Assembly: GCA_964496755.1 (NCBI GenBank)
Contig: CAZCBD010000010.1
Span: forward strand, 1 to 27,949
Origin: CAZCBD01 sp964496755
Lineage (GTDB): Bacteria > Bacteroidota > Ignavibacteria > Ignavibacteriales > Melioribacteraceae
Length of the DNA: 27,949 nt
Direction: 5' to 3'
Shown: positions 1 to 8,260 of the stretch, one piece after another
How positions within the stretch are numbered: the first letter of the stretch is position 1
Layout: each line of letters starts with the position of its first letter
The notes under the pieces: model-generated
Told to the model about the DNA's origin: nothing
The model's input: only the letters and a program-made list of their open reading frames with translations
The model's database searches: none
Program-made: the position numbers and the translations under genes

Positions 1-618
1 TAAAATATAAGAATTTAAATCCGAATTGAAAGTAGCAAACTTTTTATCATCAAATAATTCAGCATACAAATCGGCATTCAAAGTATCACCTATTCGGGGA
101 ATTAATAAAGGTCCGTAATTGTCTTGATTCCAATTTCTATTATTAGGGAAAATTTTTTCATTTTTAATTCCGGAAGATAAAATTCCCGTTTTTTCAAATT
201 GTATGCTTAAAGGTGATAATATTTTTTTGCCGTTAACAAAAACCTGTTTATTAATTATTCTAATAGTATCACCCGGTAAAGCAATACATCTTTTTATCAA
301 GTATCTTCTTTCCGAATTTTCAGATAATTTGGTGGTTTCAAATACAATTACATCATTTATTTGGGGTTTAGTAAAGGCATGTAATCTAAAATTAGGAATG
401 GAAATATTTGTAAAAGGAATATATTGCGGCGATGAAGCTCCGAAAATAATTTTATTTACTAGAACCAAATCACCTTTGAATAATGTATTCTCCATTGATG
501 CAGAAGGAATTACAAAAGTATCGGCAATAAAAATTTTAAATATAAAAGCTAGAATAATTGCCCAAAATAATTTTTTAATAAAATTCTTTATGTTTTTAAA
601 AAAATTATTGTCGGACAC
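1..618 (-). CDS. lepB: Signal peptidase I (3' end outside the window)
   Basis: Membrane-anchored serine protease that removes signal peptides from secreted proteins. Reading the minus strand from a GTG at 618 gives 206 open codons that run off the window start. One hydrophobic segment lies at about residues 17-31. It is followed by PSASMENTL, which matches the family box holding the catalytic serine (S41). Further on, RRYLIKRCIALPGD supplies the general-base lysine (K109) and the LPGD box. The conserved GDNR-type box must lie beyond the window. The GTG is chosen because the ATG two bases upstream is in another frame and stops at once, an in-frame stop lies about 20 nt further upstream, and AGG sits about 8 nt before the GTG. 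It follows lepA by 43 nt on the same strand, the classic lepA-lepB pairing. Identification is confident; total length is unknown. Confidence 0.88.
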   Translation of the reverse strand, partial: MSDNNFFKNIKNFIKKLFWAIILAFIFKIFIADTFVIPSASMENTLFKGDLVLVNKIIFGASSPQYIPFTNISIPNFRLHAFTKPQINDVIVFETTKLSENSERRYLIKRCIALPGDTIRIINKQVFVNGKKILSPLSIQFEKTGILSSGIKNEKIFPNNRNWNQDNYGPLLIPRIGDTLNADLYAELFDDKKFATFNSDLNSYIL

Positions 619-661
619 ATTTAACCTAAAAGTTAATCATTTTAATTTGTTTCAAAAAAAA

Positions 662-2452
662 CTATTCATCAATTTTAAGTACAGCTAAAAATGCTTCCTG
701 TGGAATTTCAACATTTCCAACCTGCTTCATTCTTTTCTTGCCTTCTTTTTGTTTCTCAAGCAATTTTCTTTTACGAGTAATATCTCCGCCATAACATTTG
801 GCCAAAACATTCTTACGTAAGGCCTTTATATTAGTTCTGGAAATCACTTTGTTACCAATTGCCGCTTGTACAGCAATTTCGAACATTTGGCGAGGAATTA
901 ATTCTTTTAATTTTGAACAAACTTTTCTGCCGTTATCATATGCTTTGGAAGTATGTACAATTGCCGAAAGCGCATCCACCGGCTCACCGTTTAATAAAAT
1001 ATCCAATTTTACCAAATCCGATTTCACATAACCAATATATTCATAATCAAATGATGCGTAACCTCGTGAAATTGACTTTAATTTGTCATAAAAATCGAAA
1101 ATAATTTCACTTAAAGGAAATTCATAATGCAAATCTGCACGCGTAGGGTCAATATAATTTGTGTTTTTATAAATTCCACGTTTATCCATTGCCAACTTCA
1201 TAATTGCACCCACGTATTCACTTGGTGTTACAATTTGAGCTTTAATAAAAGGTTCTTCAACTCTTTCTATTTCACCAACCGGAGGCATGTGTGCAGGATT
1301 ATCAACATTAACCAAGTCACCGTTTTTTTTGTAAACATGAAACTCAACATTCGGTAATGTTGTTACAATGTTTTGATCATATTCTCTTTCCAATCTTTCT
1401 TGAACAATTTCCATGTGAAGCATTCCGAGAAACCCGCAACGGAAACCAAAACCGAGTGCCGCAGAAGTTTCCGGAACATAAACCAAAGCGGAATCATTTA
1501 ATCGTAACTTATCAAGTGCATCCCGTAAATCTTCATATTCATCCGAATCCGTAGGATAGAGCCCGCTATAAACCATCGGTTTAATTTCCTGATAACCGGC
1601 CAATGGATTTTCGGCACCGTTTTTTACATGAGTAACAGTATCACCAACTTTTGTATCATGAACATCTTTTACGTTTGCAATTAAATAGCCAACATTGCCG
1701 GCTGTTAATTCATTTGTCTTAATTCTGTTTAAGCCCAAAATCCCAACTTCTTCGGCTAAAAACTCCTTGTCATTTGCAAAAAACCTAACCTGATCTTTTG
1801 TTTTTAAACAACCGTTAAAAACTCTGATAAAAGCAATTGCTCCGCGATAGGAATCGAAGACAGAATCAAATATTAAAGCCTGCAACGGTTGTTCCTGCTC
1901 TCCGCTGGGCGCGGGAACTCTTTCTACAATTGCATCTAAAATTTCTTTCATTCCTTCACGAGTTTTGGCACTAGCCAAAATTATTTCACTTTCATCGCAT
2001 CCGATTAAGTCGATAATTTGCCCTTTAACAACCTCTACCATAGCACTGGGCAAATCAATTTTATTTATTACCGGAATAATTTCCAAGCCGGCATCAAAAG
2101 CCAGATATAGATTACTAATTGTTTGAGCTTCAACTCCTTGCGAAGCATCTACAACTAATAGTGCTCCTTCGCAAGCAGCAAGCGAGCGAGAAACTTCATA
2201 AGTAAAATCAACATGCCCCGGAGTATCTATCAGATTTAATGTATATTCAATTTCTTTGGGTTTATATTTCATCTGAATGGCGTGCGATTTAATTGTAATT
2301 CCACGCTCCTGTTCCAAATCCATATCATCGAGCACCTGCTTTTTAGCATCTCGTTCGGAAACAGTGCCGGTTAATTCAAGTAGCCCGTCTGCAATTGTTG
2401 ACTTACCATGATCTATGTGAGCAATAATGCAAAAATTTCTAATGTTGTTCAT
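662..2452 (-). CDS. lepA: Elongation factor 4 (LepA), ribosome-associated GTPase
   Basis: Translational GTPase related to EF-G that acts on ribosomes in initiation/biogenesis or back-translocation. The 596 residues are the usual LepA length. The GTPase motifs are in order: AHIDHGKS (11-18), DTPGH (76-80), NKID (130-133) and SAK (161-163). The switch region has the RGITIK signature just before residue 56. The C-terminus reads GNVEIPQEAFLAVLKIDE, close to the LepA consensus tail (VEIPQEAFLAVLK). The start has an AGGAAATT-ATG arrangement. It is the upstream partner of the signal peptidase gene on the same strand. Nothing looks damaged. Identification rests on motif order, full length and the LepA-specific tail. 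Confidence 0.97.
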   Translation of the reverse strand: MNNIRNFCIIAHIDHGKSTIADGLLELTGTVSERDAKKQVLDDMDLEQERGITIKSHAIQMKYKPKEIEYTLNLIDTPGHVDFTYEVSRSLAACEGALLVVDASQGVEAQTISNLYLAFDAGLEIIPVINKIDLPSAMVEVVKGQIIDLIGCDESEIILASAKTREGMKEILDAIVERVPAPSGEQEQPLQALIFDSVFDSYRGAIAFIRVFNGCLKTKDQVRFFANDKEFLAEEVGILGLNRIKTNELTAGNVGYLIANVKDVHDTKVGDTVTHVKNGAENPLAGYQEIKPMVYSGLYPTDSDEYEDLRDALDKLRLNDSALVYVPETSAALGFGFRCGFLGMLHMEIVQERLEREYDQNIVTTLPNVEFHVYKKNGDLVNVDNPAHMPPVGEIERVEEPFIKAQIVTPSEYVGAIMKLAMDKRGIYKNTNYIDPTRADLHYEFPLSEIIFDFYDKLKSISRGYASFDYEYIGYVKSDLVKLDILLNGEPVDALSAIVHTSKAYDNGRKVCSKLKELIPRQMFEIAVQAAIGNKVISRTNIKALRKNVLAKCYGGDITRKRKLLEKQKEGKKRMKQVGNVEIPQEAFLAVLKIDE

Positions 2453-2610
2453 AATTTCCTAAAATTTTAATTAGGAAATATACAGATAGAAGGAAGGAAA
2501 TTCAATTTAAGAAAACCGCAGCAAAGATAAATTTTAGGATTGAAATAAATTAAGATCGAATTAAATACGGAATATGTAATTGTACTACAATATGGTTAGG
2601 TTTTATCTTT

Positions 2611-3072
2611 TTAATAAAAATCAACACTATATTTTTTAAACTCGCCATTTTTGTAAAAGAATTTTGCACTGAAAAATTTATCCTGAAAAATCCAATCAAG
2701 AAAAATTTTGTCCCCCGGCCAAAGGTTCAATTCTTTAATTCTATTATTTTCAATCCAAGCCAAGTCACCCTCCGGCGAATCTATCAAATTTCCTTCAAAA
2801 TCATTTGATGTAAAAATAAAAGTGTACCAATCATTTTTATTGTCGAAATTCGGGAATGAAATAAACCCCTTTAATGTTAAACTATTAACCTTTAAACCGC
2901 TTTCTTCAAATATTTCACGTTTAGCACATTCTTCCGGAGTTTCGCCGGGTTCAAATTTACCACCTAAGCCGTTCCATTTTCCTTTGTGATAATCATTCTT
3001 TTTTTTTACTCTGTGGAGCATTAAGGTTTTGTCGTCTTTTTGTAAATAGCAAAGAGTAGATAAAATTTGCAT
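2611..3072 (-). CDS. NUDIX hydrolase, MutT/MTH1-like (8-oxo-dGTP diphosphatase type)
   Basis: Hydrolyses a nucleoside diphosphate linked to a further group; the nearest relatives by motif clean oxidised purine nucleotides from the pool. The NUDIX box is complete: G-x5-E-x7-RE-x2-EE-x-G, within GGKFEPGE and REIFEESGL at residues 37-60 of the 153-residue form. The preceding KGKWNGLGGK and the later LWPGDKIFLDW are typical of the MTH1/8-oxo-dGTPase branch, but substrate is inferred. I use the ATG at 3072, which has a weak GCGAGA upstream. A TTG at 3084 would add four residues but has no ribosome site. It sits alone between lepA and the terminator of hldD, with 158 nt before lepA. Confidence 0.85.
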   Translation of the reverse strand: MQILSTLCYLQKDDKTLMLHRVKKKNDYHKGKWNGLGGKFEPGETPEECAKREIFEESGLKVNSLTLKGFISFPNFDNKNDWYTFIFTSNDFEGNLIDSPEGDLAWIENNRIKELNLWPGDKIFLDWIFQDKFFSAKFFYKNGEFKKYSVDFY

Positions 3073-3099
3073 AAAATCTCGCAAATAAAGTTATAAAAT

Positions 3100-3119
3100 A
3101 AGGCCGCAAAAGCGGCCGT
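3100..3119 (-). terminator. Rho-independent terminator after hldD
   Basis: A perfect 6-bp GC-only stem, GGCCGC-(4 nt)-GCGGCC at 3102-3117, lies in the 62-nt gap between hldD and the NUDIX gene. On the minus strand it is followed by TTATTTTAT, and on the plus strand by AATTTTTTC. It lies 30 nt past the hldD stop, so it best ends hldD transcription. The NUDIX gene would then need its own start of transcription, or live on readthrough. Confidence 0.7.
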
Positions 3120-3146
3120 TAATTTTTTCATATTAATTATTTGTAC

Positions 3147-4124
3147 TTATTTTGTGAGTCCGAAATATTTATTTTTTAATAAATATTTTTTGATATATTC
3201 TGTAATACCATCTTCAAGCGATGTAAATTCCTTTGTATAACCCGCATCACGCAATTTATCTGTTTTTGCTTCGGTAAAATATTGATACTTTCCTTTTAAG
3301 TGCGGAGGCAATTCAATATATTCAATATTAACAGGCTTATCCATTGCATTAAATACAGCCTTGGCTAAATCATTCCAAGTTCTCGATTTTCCCGTACCCA
3401 CATTGAATAACCCGCCTTTGTCTCTGTTTTCAAAAAAGAAATTAATTACTTCTGTAACATCTTTAACATAAATAAAATCTCTTCTTTGTTCACCATCCGG
3501 ATAATCGGGATTGTCGGATTTAAATAGTTTTAATTTTCCGGTTTCCGTAATTTGTTCAAAAGCTTTGTGCACAACACTTCGCATATCCTTTTTGTGGTAT
3601 TCGTTTGGTCCGTAAACATTGAAAAATTTTAATCCGACAATTTTAGAATCAATTTCCATCTTCTTTGTCCAAATATCGAAAAGGTTTTTCGAGTATCCGT
3701 ACATATTTAAAGGGTTTAATTGCAAACTGTCTGTGTTATCATCATAACCATTCGAGCCGTCTCCATAAGTTGCAGCCGACGAAGCATAAATAAACCGAGT
3801 GCGACGAGGCAAACAGTATTTTACAAGCTCTTGCGAATATCTGAAATTATTTTGTAAAAGATAGTCAGCATCTTTTTCCGTTGTATAAGAACAAGCTCCC
3901 AAATGAATTACACTATCCATACTAAACGGAACCCTATCATCAATCAGCCAATTAAAAAAATCATCTTTATTAATAATATCATAAAAATCGAGTCCATTTA
4001 GATTTTTCCATTTTTCTTCTTTTCGTAAATGGTCAACAATTATAATATTATTATGTCCGAGTTTATTTAGGTGAGAAACCAACGCACTTCCAATAAAGCC
4101 CGCACCTCCGGTAATAATAATCAT
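3147..4124 (-). CDS. hldD: ADP-L-glycero-D-manno-heptose-6-epimerase
   Basis: Extended short-chain dehydrogenase that epimerises ADP-D,D-heptose to ADP-L,D-heptose, the inner-core sugar donor of lipopolysaccharide. The 325 residues start with the NAD(P)-binding TGGAGFIGS (5-13). They carry LYASSAATYG-like catalytic serine context at 113-121 (YASSAATYG) and the YGYSK catalytic pair (Y142, K146). HldD-specific stretches include HLGACSYTTEKD (74-85), KFFNVYGPNEYHK and RRDFIYVKDV. Length agrees with the roughly 310-330 of the family. The start has GGAGGC seven bases before the ATG. It is divergent from metH, with a 119-nt shared upstream region, and has no other LPS gene beside it. Presence of this gene implies a heptose-containing LPS or glycoprotein pathway elsewhere in the genome. 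Confidence 0.95.
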   Translation of the reverse strand: MIIITGGAGFIGSALVSHLNKLGHNNIIIVDHLRKEEKWKNLNGLDFYDIINKDDFFNWLIDDRVPFSMDSVIHLGACSYTTEKDADYLLQNNFRYSQELVKYCLPRRTRFIYASSAATYGDGSNGYDDNTDSLQLNPLNMYGYSKNLFDIWTKKMEIDSKIVGLKFFNVYGPNEYHKKDMRSVVHKAFEQITETGKLKLFKSDNPDYPDGEQRRDFIYVKDVTEVINFFFENRDKGGLFNVGTGKSRTWNDLAKAVFNAMDKPVNIEYIELPPHLKGKYQYFTEAKTDKLRDAGYTKEFTSLEDGITEYIKKYLLKNKYFGLTK

Positions 4125-4243
4125 TTTGCCTCCGACTCTTGTATTAAATTTATTTTCGTTTCTATTTATAGTATATTTCTTGTTTATTTTTCAAATTTAT
4201 AGATAAAAAGATAATAATAAAAATAAATCTTGGAGTAGATTTA

Positions 4244-7200
4244 ATGATAATCGGGAAACTGAAAAAAATTTTGAATGAAAGAGTAATGTTATTGGATGGT
4301 TCATACGGGGTGTTGATTCAACAAATGAAGCTTACCGAAGAAGATTACAGAGGTGAACAATTTAAAAACCATCCTTGTGATTTAAAAGGCAATGTGGATA
4401 TTTTATGCTTAACACAACCCGATAAAATAAAAAACATTCATAAAGTTTATCTTGAATGCGGTGCCGATATTACCGAAACAAACACATTTTCGGCAACATC
4501 TGTTGCACAAGCCGATTATCAAATGGAACATCTTGTTTACAAAATAAATTTTGAAGCGGCACGATTGGCCAAAGAAGCTGCCGATGAAATAATGAAACAA
4601 GACCCTTCAAAACCCAGATTTGTTGCCGGCTCAATGGGGCCCACAAACAAAACAACATCTATTTCGCCGGATGTAAACGATCCCGGTTTTAGAGCAATTA
4701 CATTCGATCAGCTCTACAAATCTTACAAAGAACAGGTGCGAGGATTAGTTGATGGCGGTGTAGATTTATTTTTAGTTGAAACTATTTTCGATACCTTAAA
4801 TGCTAAGGCTGCTATTATGGCTATTGCAGATTATTCGGAGGAAATAAATAAAGACTTACCGATAATGCTTTCAGGAACAATTACCGATGCAAGTGGGCGA
4901 ACATTAACAGGACAACTTCCTGAGGCATTTTACATTTCTCTGAAACATGCAAAAAATTTAATTAGCGTCGGGTTGAATTGTGCACTGGGAGCAAAGCAAC
5001 TTCGCCCTTATATTGAAGAGTTATCCGGAATTGCCGAATGTTATGTAAGTGTGCACCCAAATGCCGGATTACCAAACGAAATGGGCGAATACGACGAAAC
5101 TCCCGAAACAATGGCCGATACATTGGAAGAATTTATTGATAGCGGTTTTTTAAATATTGTTGGCGGTTGTTGCGGCACCGGCCCGGAACATATAAAGGCT
5201 TTTGCCAAAATGATTGAAAATAAAACACCGCGTAAATTACCCGATATTCCTAAATATTTACGCTTGTCCGGTTTGGAACCTCTGGTAATTACACCGGAAT
5301 CGATTTTCTTAAATATAGGTGAACGCACAAATGTTGCAGGTTCAAGAAAATTCGCACGATTAATTCGCGAAGAAAAATTTGAAGAAGCACTTTCAATTGC
5401 AAATCATCAAGTTGAAAACGGCGCACAAGTAATTGACATAAATATGGACGATGCTATGCTTGACGCAAAAGCATCAATGGTTAAATTTTTAAACTTAATT
5501 GCAAGTGAACCGGATATTGCAAAAGTACCTGTTATGATTGACTCATCCAAATGGGAAGTAATAGAAGCCGGTCTAAAATGTTTGCAAGGTAAAGGAATTG
5601 TTAACTCAATAAGTTTAAAAGAAGGTGAACAGCAATTTATTGAACATGCAAGAAAAATAAAAGGCTATGGTGCTTCTGCTGTAGTAATGGCCTTTGATGA
5701 AAAAGGACAAGCCGATTCATTCGAACGGAAAATAAAAATTTGCGAAAGAGCCTACAAAATTTTAACCGAAAAAGTTCAATTTCCACCTGAAGATATAATT
5801 TTTGATCCGAATATTTTTGCAGTTGCCACCGGATTAAAAGAACATAATAATTATGCAGTCGATTATATTAATGCTACCAAATGGATAAAAAAGAATTTAC
5901 CCTATGCAAAAATAAGCGGGGGCGTTAGTAATCTTTCCTTTTCATTCAGAGGCAATAATCATGTACGCGAAGCAATGCATTCGGTCTTTCTCTATCATGC
6001 CATTTCCGCCGGTATGGATATGGGAATTGTTAATGCCGGTCAGTTGGAAGTGTACGAAGAAATTGAACCCGATTTATTAAAACTGGTTGAAGATGTAGTT
6101 TTAAATCGTTCCGAAAATGCCACGGATAAATTAATTGAATATGCCGAATCACACAAATCCGATAAAAGTAAAAAATCCGAAGAAACCGAAGTATGGCGTA
6201 AAAATAGTGTTGAAGAAAGACTTCGCCATGCAATGGTGAAAGGAATAATGGATTACATAGACGAAGATGTTGAAGAAGCAAGACAAAAATATCCGGACCC
6301 GTTAAATATTATTGAAGGACCATTGATGGACGGAATGAATATGGTAGGAGAACTATTTGGCGCCGGAAAAATGTTTTTACCACAAGTAGTAAAAAGTGCA
6401 CGTGTTATGAAAAAAGCAGTTGCTATCTTAATTCCTTACATCGAAGAACAAAAAAAATCTTCCGGCAAATCCAGTGCCGGCAAAGTATTACTCGCAACTG
6501 TGAAAGGTGACGTTCACGATATCGGGAAAAATATTGTTAGCGTGGTTTTAGGCTGTAATAATTACGAAGTAATAGATTTAGGCGTAATGGTACCTACCGA
6601 TAAAATCATTGAAGAAGCTGAAAAACAAAATGTGGATATTATTGGCTTAAGCGGTTTAATTACACCTTCGCTAGAAGAAATGACTCATGTTGCAAGTGAA
6701 TTGGAACGAAAAGGAATAAAAAAACCCTTGTTAATTGGCGGAGCAACAACTTCCAAAAAACATACCGCCCTAAAAATAGCTCCCAATTATAGCGGTATTA
6801 CTTTGCACGTAATGGATGCTTCAAAAAGCGTGAAAGCCGTTAGCAGTCTGTTAAAACTTGAAACTCGCGAAGAAATCCGAAATAATTTGCAAAACGAATA
6901 TGAAAGATTGAAAAACGAATTTGCAAGAAAACTAAATGGCAATAATTATTTACCAATAAATAGTGCCAGAAAAAATAAGCTGCAAACAAATTGGGAATCA
7001 GCTGAAATTGTTAAACCTAAAAAATTGGGTATAACTGTTTTTAATGATTTTTCATTAGAAGAAATTATTCCATATATCGATTGGTCTTTTTTCTTTATGG
7101 CTTGGGAACTGAGAGGAAAATATCCCTCAATTTTTGACAGTCCAAAATACGGTGAAGCTGCAAAAAAATTATTCGAAGATGCGCAAGATTTGCTGAAAGT

Positions 7201-7945
7201 AATTCTTGACAAAAAATTGCTTACGGCAAATGCCGTTATCGGATTATTTCCTGCAAACTCTACTAATAATGATGATATAGAAATTTATGAAGATGAATCG
7301 GCAAAAAAAGTGATTGCAAAATTCCATACACTCCGCCAACAAAAGAAAATGGAAAACGGGAAACCCAATCTTGCACTTTCAGATTACATTGCCCCCAAAG
7401 ATTCGGGAAGAATTGATTACATCGGTGGATTTGCTGCAACAGCCGGATTAAATATTGAAAAGGCCATTGCTGATTTTGAAAAAAATAATGACGATTATAA
7501 TTCAATTATGATAAAAACCTTGGCAGATAGATTGGCCGAAGCTTTTACAGAATTAATACACGAAAAAGTTCGAAAAGAAATCTGGGGTTACGCTTCTAAT
7601 GAAAACCTTTCGAAAGAAGATTTACTGAAAATGAAATTCGTTGGAATTCGTCCTGCACAAGGATATCCCGCTCAGCCGGACCATTCCGAAAAACAACAAT
7701 TATTTAAATTGCTTAACGTTGAAAAAACTACCGGTATGCAACTTACAGATAGTTTTATGATACGGCCGGGAGCTTCCGTTTGCGGATTATATTTTGCTTA
7801 TCCGGAATCAAAGTATTTTGATGTTGGTAAACTTAACAAAGATCAGATAATTGATTATTCGTTCAGAAAAGGAGTGCCAACAAAAGAAATCGAAAAATAT
7901 TTGACTACGAATTTAAACTACACTAAAAATAATGGTGCAAAATAA
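4244..7945 (+). CDS. metH: Cobalamin-dependent methionine synthase
   Basis: Transfers a methyl group from methyl-tetrahydrofolate, via cobalamin, to homocysteine. All four modules are present in 1233 residues (E. coli MetH is 1227). The homocysteine domain (about 1-330) has the zinc cysteines C246 in LNCALG and C309/C310 in GGCCGT. The pterin domain spans about 350-620 (NIGERTNVAGSRKF, DINMDDAMLD). The cap and cobalamin domain spans about 650-890, with DVHDIGKN and the cobalt-ligating H758. The activation domain (about 910-1225) contains RPAQGYPAQPDHSEK, the AdoMet-binding signature. GGAG lies 8 nt before the ATG. No cobalamin riboswitch is recognisable in the 119-nt upstream gap. metF is not in the window. 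The intact reactivation domain implies full B12-dependent function. Confidence 0.97.
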   Translation: MIIGKLKKILNERVMLLDGSYGVLIQQMKLTEEDYRGEQFKNHPCDLKGNVDILCLTQPDKIKNIHKVYLECGADITETNTFSATSVAQADYQMEHLVYKINFEAARLAKEAADEIMKQDPSKPRFVAGSMGPTNKTTSISPDVNDPGFRAITFDQLYKSYKEQVRGLVDGGVDLFLVETIFDTLNAKAAIMAIADYSEEINKDLPIMLSGTITDASGRTLTGQLPEAFYISLKHAKNLISVGLNCALGAKQLRPYIEELSGIAECYVSVHPNAGLPNEMGEYDETPETMADTLEEFIDSGFLNIVGGCCGTGPEHIKAFAKMIENKTPRKLPDIPKYLRLSGLEPLVITPESIFLNIGERTNVAGSRKFARLIREEKFEEALSIANHQVENGAQVIDINMDDAMLDAKASMVKFLNLIASEPDIAKVPVMIDSSKWEVIEAGLKCLQGKGIVNSISLKEGEQQFIEHARKIKGYGASAVVMAFDEKGQADSFERKIKICERAYKILTEKVQFPPEDIIFDPNIFAVATGLKEHNNYAVDYINATKWIKKNLPYAKISGGVSNLSFSFRGNNHVREAMHSVFLYHAISAGMDMGIVNAGQLEVYEEIEPDLLKLVEDVVLNRSENATDKLIEYAESHKSDKSKKSEETEVWRKNSVEERLRHAMVKGIMDYIDEDVEEARQKYPDPLNIIEGPLMDGMNMVGELFGAGKMFLPQVVKSARVMKKAVAILIPYIEEQKKSSGKSSAGKVLLATVKGDVHDIGKNIVSVVLGCNNYEVIDLGVMVPTDKIIEEAEKQNVDIIGLSGLITPSLEEMTHVASELERKGIKKPLLIGGATTSKKHTALKIAPNYSGITLHVMDASKSVKAVSSLLKLETREEIRNNLQNEYERLKNEFARKLNGNNYLPINSARKNKLQTNWESAEIVKPKKLGITVFNDFSLEEIIPYIDWSFFFMAWELRGKYPSIFDSPKYGEAAKKLFEDAQDLLKVILDKKLLTANAVIGLFPANSTNNDDIEIYEDESAKKVIAKFHTLRQQKKMENGKPNLALSDYIAPKDSGRIDYIGGFAATAGLNIEKAIADFEKNNDDYNSIMIKTLADRLAEAFTELIHEKVRKEIWGYASNENLSKEDLLKMKFVGIRPAQGYPAQPDHSEKQQLFKLLNVEKTTGMQLTDSFMIRPGASVCGLYFAYPESKYFDVGKLNKDQIIDYSFRKGVPTKEIEKYLTTNLNYTKNNGAK

Positions 7946-8260
7946 AATCAAAGTTTAAAAATATTAAACAAAGATATATTGTTTTTAAAATAGACTTATT
8001 TCTTTTCTAATTGTGCTTTATCAAAAAGCGCAATTAGAAACAGAGTATTATAATTAACTCTCTTGATTTACATAAATGCATCTCTAAATTTGAAAATACA
8101 ATTCTTTTACGGACGGTTTTTTACGGGTAATCTTAAAAATATTTCGGATCTTTAAAAAAAAGCTTATACAATAAATAAAAAAAATAAAACTGTCAATTTG
8201 TAAATGGAAAATTAATAATCTAACTTTTAGAAATTAGAAAAAACAACGATAGTTTTTTAA
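7946..8260. other. 315-bp intergenic spacer between metH and mltF
   Basis: No open frame with family resemblance was found here. The spacer holds the strong hairpin at 8004-8040 and, beyond it, very AT-rich DNA that must contain the mltF promoter. I could not single out a convincing -35/-10 pair. Confidence 0.6.
8004..8040 (+). terminator. 16-bp hairpin downstream of metH, lacking a T-tract
   Basis: TTTCTAATTGTGCTTT (8004-8019) pairs with AAAGCGCAATTAGAAA (8025-8040) over 16 bp, with a single G-U pair and a 5-nt loop. It begins 58 nt after the metH stop. The sequence after it (CAGAGTATTATAATT) has no run of T, so it is not a textbook intrinsic terminator. It may act as an RNA 3'-end stabiliser, a factor-dependent stop or a processing site. 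Confidence 0.45.

Noticed and set aside
203..688. 161-codon plus-strand open frame at the window start
   Set aside because: It lies antisense to the signal peptidase gene, whose minus-strand frame carries the catalytic Ser and Lys motifs. The plus-strand protein has no family features.
4125..4243. Cobalamin or SAM riboswitch upstream of metH
   Set aside because: The 119-nt divergent gap is too short and AT-rich, and shows no B12-box-like or SAM-I core motif that I can recognise.
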